A stretch of 64,000 nt of DNA from Williamsoniiplasma somnilux (GTDB lineage Bacteria; Bacillota_I; Bacilli_A; Mycoplasmatales; Mycoplasmataceae). Position 1 is the stretch's first letter; every line of letters begins with the position of its first letter. A program made the translations under genes and the position numbers. Positions 59,244 through 64,000 of this stretch are shown piece by piece. The stretch spans positions 372,001-436,000 of the forward strand of contig NZ_CP024965.1 in the NCBI RefSeq assembly GCF_002804005.1, read 5' to 3'. The notes beneath the pieces are model-generated. The model saw only the letters and a program-made list of their open reading frames with translations. It was not told the DNA's origin and searched no databases.

Positions 59244-59571
59244 GTGAATAATAGCATTTTTAAATAATCAACAAATTTAGCAAATAGAATTTCTTAATTT
59301 GCAAAACATTTTTAATAAATTGTTCATCAAATAAACAAGTGCATAACCTTTTATTTTGTTTAATTTTTAAATTTTTTACAATTTTAGAATTTGACATTAA
59401 AAAATTTTCAAAAATACGAAAATGAAGATCTTTTCAAAAATTAATTGCTTATAAAAACACAATATTTATGCTATTATTTATATTATGTTGACTAAGGATT
59501 AAGATTTACTTAAAAAATTTTAATTACAATTATTTATAAATTAAAAAATAGTAAAAAAGGAAAAATTTTAA
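59244..59571. other. 328-bp AT-rich intergenic region before the amino acid permease
   Basis: No gene is visible. A possible promoter is TTGCTT (59445-59450) with TATGCT (59467-59472) at a 16-base spacing. No clear terminator hairpin for the FGE gene was found. Confidence 0.5.
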
Positions 59572-61173
59572 ATGAAAGTAAAAAATAAATCAGGAAAAAA
59601 ATTTAGTTTAAAAGAATTTATTTGAATGGGGTTTAACTATTCAGTTGGAATTGCTTTTATTGGAAATTTTGCCATTCTTTCAAATATTGGACAAGAAAAT
59701 TCTATAGGGATTCATGTGACGTGATTATTCCTATTAGAAGGATTTATTGCTGGTATTTGTGCTATTGCATTTGCAAGAATGGCAAAAATTCATAATTCAG
59801 ACAATAATGGAGGTTCTTATATTTATGTAAGAACAACCTTTGGTAAATTTTGGGGTGTATTTATTGCATTCATGCAATATGTTTCATTACCATTTTTAAT
59901 CACAATTCAAATCAACTCTTTGATTAAAGGTTCGTTTTCACCAGAATACGTTGGACAAGGTGCATGATATGCTGCCAATTGAGGTCCGTTCACAGATCTT
60001 TGATTAGATTTAATTGGAATTTTTATTTACATGTCAGCTGCGACAATTATTTTCTTAGGAATTAAGTGATATAAAAAAATTGCTCATGGATCAGCTTTAA
60101 TTAAATGAATAACTGCAGGATGTCTAATTATTTTAGGACTAGTTTTGGCTTTTCAAAATGGTCACGATAATATGCAACATTGAACAACTAAATCCGAGAT
60201 TAGTTTAGAGGGATTTGTTAAAGCTTTTAACTCATGTTTCTTTTTCTTTGCTGGTTTTGAAGTATTTTCAACCGCTGGAAAAAATATTGAAAATCCTGAA
60301 AAAAATGTAGGGAAAGGGGTTGTTATTATTATGGCAATCTCAACTGTCTTTTATGTTGTTATCACAATAATCTTTTTTGCAGCATATAGCAGTTTTGAGC
60401 AAAATATGAACATGGGGGCATGAAGTTCAGCGCAACCAACTTTAAATAAAGTCTTGTTATATGGAGGACCTATCGTTATGATGATTTCTTCGGTTGCTTT
60501 AAAAATCAATGTCGCAATGCAAAATGCCTTATATGGAGGAACAACACTTCAACCATTAGCTAACGAAGGTTTCTTACCAGATAAAATGAAAAAATTAAAT
60601 AAAGATAATTTACCAATTAAGGCTTCGATTTTTAACTTAATTATCACTGGATTTATGATTTTTATTTGGTTATGTATTCCTGACATCATTAAAGGAGTAT
60701 CTTTATTAAATGGAGCCGATCCAGTAACTTATCAAGATGTCTTTAACGTTTCATCACTAACAGAAGCTTCATCAGTTATTACGATCTTTATTTACGGAAT
60801 GGTAATTGCTGTTGCGCTGACATTACACTTTAAAAAGAAAAATCGCTTAAAAATTTGAGAAATTATTTTATACCCAATCGTATTATTGATTTTAGCATTT
60901 GTATTCGTTTGACATTATTATGAACTAATTAATAAAATAGCAACTGTTGATGCTGAACATTTTAGTTCTACATTAACAGGAGTAATTATTGAAATTGCTT
61001 TTATTATCACTTCAATGTCTACTTGCACAATTTGATACTTCACTGGTTTCAAAAAGAAAATGGCAAAACGCTTGATTGAGAACCCAGAATTGCAAAACAA
61101 AATTGATAATCAATTTAGATTAACTAACAATAAAGAGAAATTAAACCTAAAAAATAAAACAATTAAAAAATAA
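59572..61173 (+). CDS. APC-superfamily amino acid permease
   Basis: A 533-aa transporter with about twelve membrane helices, open with many UGA=Trp codons. The first helix has GFNYSVGIAFIGNFAILSNIG, the region equivalent to the GxG substrate-binding loop of APC transporters. NNGGSYIYVRTTFGKFWG and FFFFAGFEVFSTAGKNIENPEKNVGKGV are strong family segments. Amino acid specificity cannot be read. The gene stands alone, with AAAGGA before the ATG and a terminator after it. Confidence 0.88.
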
Positions 61174-61181
61174 CATTTTTT

Positions 61182-61207
61182 AAACAGCACTTTGATGCTG
61201 TTTTTTT
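61182..61207 (+). terminator. Terminator of the amino acid permease gene
   Basis: AAACAGCA-CTTTGA-TGCTGTTT followed by a T run. Confidence 0.88.
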
Positions 61208-61304
61208 ATTAATCCTTTATAAGAATATTCTAAAACTTAATAATTTGTTGATTATTTTTTATGAAAGAAAGAATATAATTAATGTTGAGAAAAGAGGAGT
61301 AAAA

Positions 61305-62261
61305 ATGAAAAAAACAAGTAACAAAGTTGTTTTAATTGGGGCAGGAGCTGTTGGGACATCTTTTATGTACGCAGCAATTAATCAAGGAGTTGCAGAAAAT
61401 TATGTATTAATTGATGCCTTCCCTCAAGCAGCGGAAGGTAATGCTTTAGATTTAGCAGATACAATGGCAGTTTTACCAACTTCATTCACATCAATTAAAG
61501 CAGGAAATTATGCAGATTGCGGTGATGCTGATGTTATTGTTATTACAGCAGGTCGTCCACAAAAAGAAGGTGAAACTAGATTAGATATGGTTGCAGGTAA
61601 TGCTATAATTATGAAATCAATTGCTGAAGAGGTTAAAAAATCAGGATTCAAAGGAATTACTGTAATCGCTTCAAACCCAGTTGACGTTTTAACTTATGTA
61701 TATCAAAAAGTAACAGGATTTGATGAGCATAAAGTAATTGGATCAGGGACCACTTTAGATTCAGCACGTTTACGTCGTTTAGTGGCTGACAAATTAAAAG
61801 TTTCTGCTCAATCAGTTAATGCTTTTTTAGCTGGTGAACATGGAGATTCATCAGTTGCTGTTTGATCACATGCAACAGTTATGGAAAAACCAATTTTTAA
61901 ATACATAGAAGAAGGTAAAATTTCTCAAGCAGAATTAGACCAAATTCGTGAAGATGCAGTTCATATGGCTTATAAAATAATTGAATTAAAACGTGCCACT
62001 TTTTATGGAATCGGAGTTTGTTTAACTCGTATTGTTAAAGCTGTTTTAAGAGACGAAATGGTTACTTTAATGGTTGGAGCAAAATTAAATGGGGAATTCA
62101 ACAATAAAGATGTTTATACTGGAGTTCCTGCAATCATTGGTAAAGATGGATGAAGTGAAATTATCAATTGAGATTTAACCAAAAAAGAACAAGAACAATT
62201 CAATGCTTCTTGTTCAACTTTAAAAGAATCGATTGCAAAAGCTGAAGTAGCAATAAAATAA
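61305..62261 (+). CDS. ldh: L-lactate dehydrogenase
   Basis: A 318-aa enzyme reducing pyruvate to lactate and regenerating NAD+ for glycolysis. LIGAGAVGTSFMYA is the Rossmann motif, DLADTM..., ITAGRPQKEGETRLDMV, SNPVDVLTY, SGTTLDSARLRRLVA and GEHGDSSVAVWSHA (catalytic His) are LDH signatures. TRLDMV with Gln in GRPQKEGETR and the TTLDSARLR region fit lactate, rather than malate, dehydrogenase. ATG 61305 is preferred over the longer open frame because AGAGGAG is well spaced before it. Monocistronic. Confidence 0.95.
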
Positions 62262-62273
62262 TTTAAAATCTTT

Positions 62274-62300
62274 AAAACCTTTTTACAAAAGGTTTTTATT
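62274..62300 (+). terminator. Terminator of ldh
   Basis: AAAACCTTTT-TAC-AAAAGGTTTT followed by T-rich sequence. Confidence 0.88.
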
Positions 62301-62361
62301 TTGATTAAGATAATATTTTGCATTTTAGATATAATTATATTAGACGCAAGGAGCAAAACAC

Positions 62362-63522
62362 ATGAAAAGACATATAGATGAATATTTGACACCAAAGATA
62401 AGAACTAGAATCCTTGAATTAGTGGGATTAAATCTTGATGAAAATTCTGTTATGTCGTTAATGTCTAATGAACTTTTTGCTTTTGAAGAATACATGCTTG
62501 ATGAAACTATTCGCTTCACTAAGTACTTAATTTGACTTAAGGATAAAAATAAAAATACTGACAGAGCTTTTGAAAAATATAAAGAAAAAACAGGTCAAAA
62601 CATTTCTAAATTTGAAAACACCAATAAATCAACAATTAGTCGTGAAGAACAAGAAAATTACGAAATGAAAATGAATCAACGTCGTAAAGAACAAGCAAGA
62701 ATTGATGCTTTATCCGCATCAGTAAATCATAACAAATTAAAAGATATCGATAAATTAGAATCAGAAATTGAAGCTGAAATTACACATAAAAACGAATTTA
62801 CTGAAACTGTAGATAAACTTTTTGGAGAATTAAGCGATGAAGAATTAGAAGCAACTTTTTCATCTTTAATTGAAAATAAAAATGAAAGCAAAATGTTTAA
62901 TGAAACAATCTCTTCATTTTTAGCCGAATTAGAGATGCCAGTTGAAGAAGACGCTTATGGTGCTGATGAAACTTTAGCTTTTGAAGATAAACTAAATATT
63001 TTTGCTAAAACTCCGGATTTAAATGATGTTGAATTTAATGAAACAATTAACAACGTTGATTTAGGTGAAGAAAGTTTCAAAGAAATTAACCTTAACGAAG
63101 AAACAAAAATTAAAGAAATTTCTTTTGAAAACATCATTAAGCAAGCAACAATTGTTGAGCAACAAGAATTAGACACTGAAGAATCAATTTCTTTTGAAGA
63201 TAATAATACTCAAACTATTGAAGAATCAATGTTTGCTGAAAATGAATTTGATGATATTTCAGCAGTGAATCTAGATGAAATTACAAAAACGTTGGGATTA
63301 GATAATCGAGAAAAGATAACATTTGCTGATGTTTTTTCAAATGATCATGAAGATAAAACAGTTAAAGTCAATGAAGACATAAGTTCTAATAAAAATGAGG
63401 AAACTTTTTCAAGCACAATTGATGCTTTTAACTTTTTGGATAAAATGGAATCAAAATATGATGATATTCTAAAAGAAGAAACAATAATAGATAATGATGA
63501 TGATGATGATGAAGAGAAATAA
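62362..63522 (+). CDS. Acidic, probably cytosolic protein of unknown function
   Basis: A 386-aa protein with one UGA=Trp (62533). The first ~90 residues look globular/helical (YLTPKIRTRILELVGLNLDENSV). The remainder is very acidic, low-complexity and Glu/Asp/Asn-rich, ending in a run of Asp encoded by GAT repeats. There are no membrane helices or known motifs. Tail composition resembles the acidic extensions on NusA here. AAGGAG precedes the ATG, and a TATAAT at 62330 suggests its own promoter. I do not recognise it. Confidence 0.75.
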
Positions 63523-63540
63523 TATTCCTCTTCTTTTTTG
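63511..63540 (+). terminator. Terminator of the acidic-protein gene
   Basis: GAAGAG (63511-63516) pairs with CTCTTC (63528-63533), followed by TTTTTTG; the stop codon is inside the loop. Confidence 0.65.
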
Positions 63541-63605
63541 TTAAAAAAATAAATAAAATCATTAATAAATAAGTTATAATTTAAAAGAATTGGAGTTGAG
63601 AATTA

Positions 63606-63770
63606 ATGGCAAGTGTTATCGTACACGAAGGAGAGCCAATTGAAAAAGCATTAAAACGCTTTCAAAAGGTTGCCTCAGCAAATAAAGCTGAAGCTCGTAA
63701 ACGTGAATATCACTTAAGTAAAAAAGAAAAAAGAATTTACAAACAAAAACAAAACCGTAAATTTAAATAA
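63606..63770 (+). CDS. rpsU: Small ribosomal subunit protein bS21
   Basis: A 54-aa basic protein. VIVHEGEPIEKALKRFQK is the bS21 signature, followed by KREYHLSKKEKRIYKQKQNRK. GGAG lies about 10 bases before the ATG. It is monocistronic with its own terminator. No UGA is used. Confidence 0.95.
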   Translation: MASVIVHEGEPIEKALKRFQKVASANKAEARKREYHLSKKEKRIYKQKQNRKFK

Positions 63771-63801
63771 TTTTTTACATTAGTTGATTTATCAAAACTT
63801 T

Positions 63802-63828
63802 AAAAACGAACTTTGGTTCGTTTTTTTA
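63802..63828 (+). terminator. Terminator of rpsU
   Basis: AAAAACGAAC-TTTG-GTTCGTTTTT followed by further T. Confidence 0.9.
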
Positions 63829-63856
63829 TTTTTTTCTAATCTATATTGGGGGTCTT

Positions 63857-64000
63857 ATGATTGAATATATTATCGGTAAAGTAATTGATTTAAATCAACA
63901 ACAGATTGTCATAGAAAATAATAAACAAGGTTTTGTGTATAACTTAATAAAACCAATAAACATAGAAAAAAATAAACTTGAAAATTTAAAACTTTTTACT
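63857..64000 (+). CDS. ruvA: Holliday junction branch migration protein RuvA, N-terminal part
   Basis: The first 48 codons of a gene cut by the window end. MIEYIIGKVIDLNQQQIVIENNKQGFVYNL matches the RuvA domain I start (M-I-x-x-I-x-G ... V-x-x-x-x-x-G-x-x-Y). A TTGGGGG site precedes the ATG. RuvA binds Holliday junctions and recruits RuvB. The call rests on the short N-terminus only. Confidence 0.8.
   Translation, partial: MIEYIIGKVIDLNQQQIVIENNKQGFVYNLIKPINIEKNKLENLKLFT

Overview
The window comes from a wall-less Firmicutes relative (class Mollicutes), most likely the Entomoplasma/Mesoplasma/Williamsoniiplasma/Spiroplasma group. The DNA is very AT-rich. UGA is read as tryptophan: nearly every long gene stays open only if in-frame TGA codons are translated, and the conserved Trp positions then fall in place. 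Carbohydrate uptake is dominated by PTS systems, and no cell-wall genes are seen. The secreted chitinase, the ETX/MTX2-type toxin and the plant/insect-type sugar genes suggest an arthropod- or plant-surface-associated species. This placement is inference.

Layout. (1) 1-3.8 kb: mannitol operon mtlA-mtlR-mtlF-mtlD, complete except for the start of mtlA. (2) 3.9-12.8 kb: a PAP2 phosphatase, then the classical rimP-nusA-ylxR-ylxQ-infB-rbfA-truB-ribF translation/transcription operon, an SDR oxidoreductase and rpsO. (3) 12.8-20.7 kb: tRNA-Gly, a membrane protein, two fructose-family PTS IIABC permeases flanking an RpiR regulator, and RidA plus a MalY/PatB-type C-S lyase in the second PTS operon. 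(4) 20.7-26 kb: housekeeping nucleotide, NAD and tRNA genes (rdgB, trmL, HAD hydrolase, a nadD-yqeK fusion, mtnN, deoxynucleoside kinase), with a convergent choline-kinase-like gene. (5) 26.0-33.5 kb: a four-gene minus-strand defence island. It holds a PLD nuclease-SF2 helicase-DUF3427-like fusion, an m5C DNA methyltransferase behind a 16-base homopolymer, a DUF262/DUF1524 GmrSD-like nuclease and an unrecognised 243-aa protein. (6) 33.6-39.7 kb: udk, a secreted ETX/MTX2 beta-pore-forming toxin, a PepV-like dipeptidase, a small membrane protein, PnuC and a secreted GH18 chitinase. (7) 40.5-51.5 kb: parE-parC, a lone KAP-family NTPase, tRNA-Ser, recD2, nagA and a membrane protein. (8) 51.7-59.2 kb: a five-gene locus of beta-glucoside-type PTS, sulfatase, GH1 6-phospho-beta-glucosidase, TauE exporter and formylglycine-generating enzyme. 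(9) 59.6-64 kb: amino acid permease, ldh, an acidic hypothetical protein, rpsU and the start of ruvA.

How the genes work together. Locus 8 reads as one pathway: import and phosphorylation of a sulfated glycoside, cytosolic desulfation by a sulfatase matured by its own FGE, hydrolysis by GH1, and export of the sulfur oxyanion by TauE. The island in locus 5 resembles a fused version of the CglI/NgoAVII type of ATP-dependent PLD restriction system, combined with a modification-dependent nuclease. Its homopolymer suggests possible phase variation. The PTS-RidA-C-S lyase operon recalls E. coli malXY.

No CRISPR array, transposase, prophage or rRNA was seen. All homology calls come from reading the sequence, without database searches.
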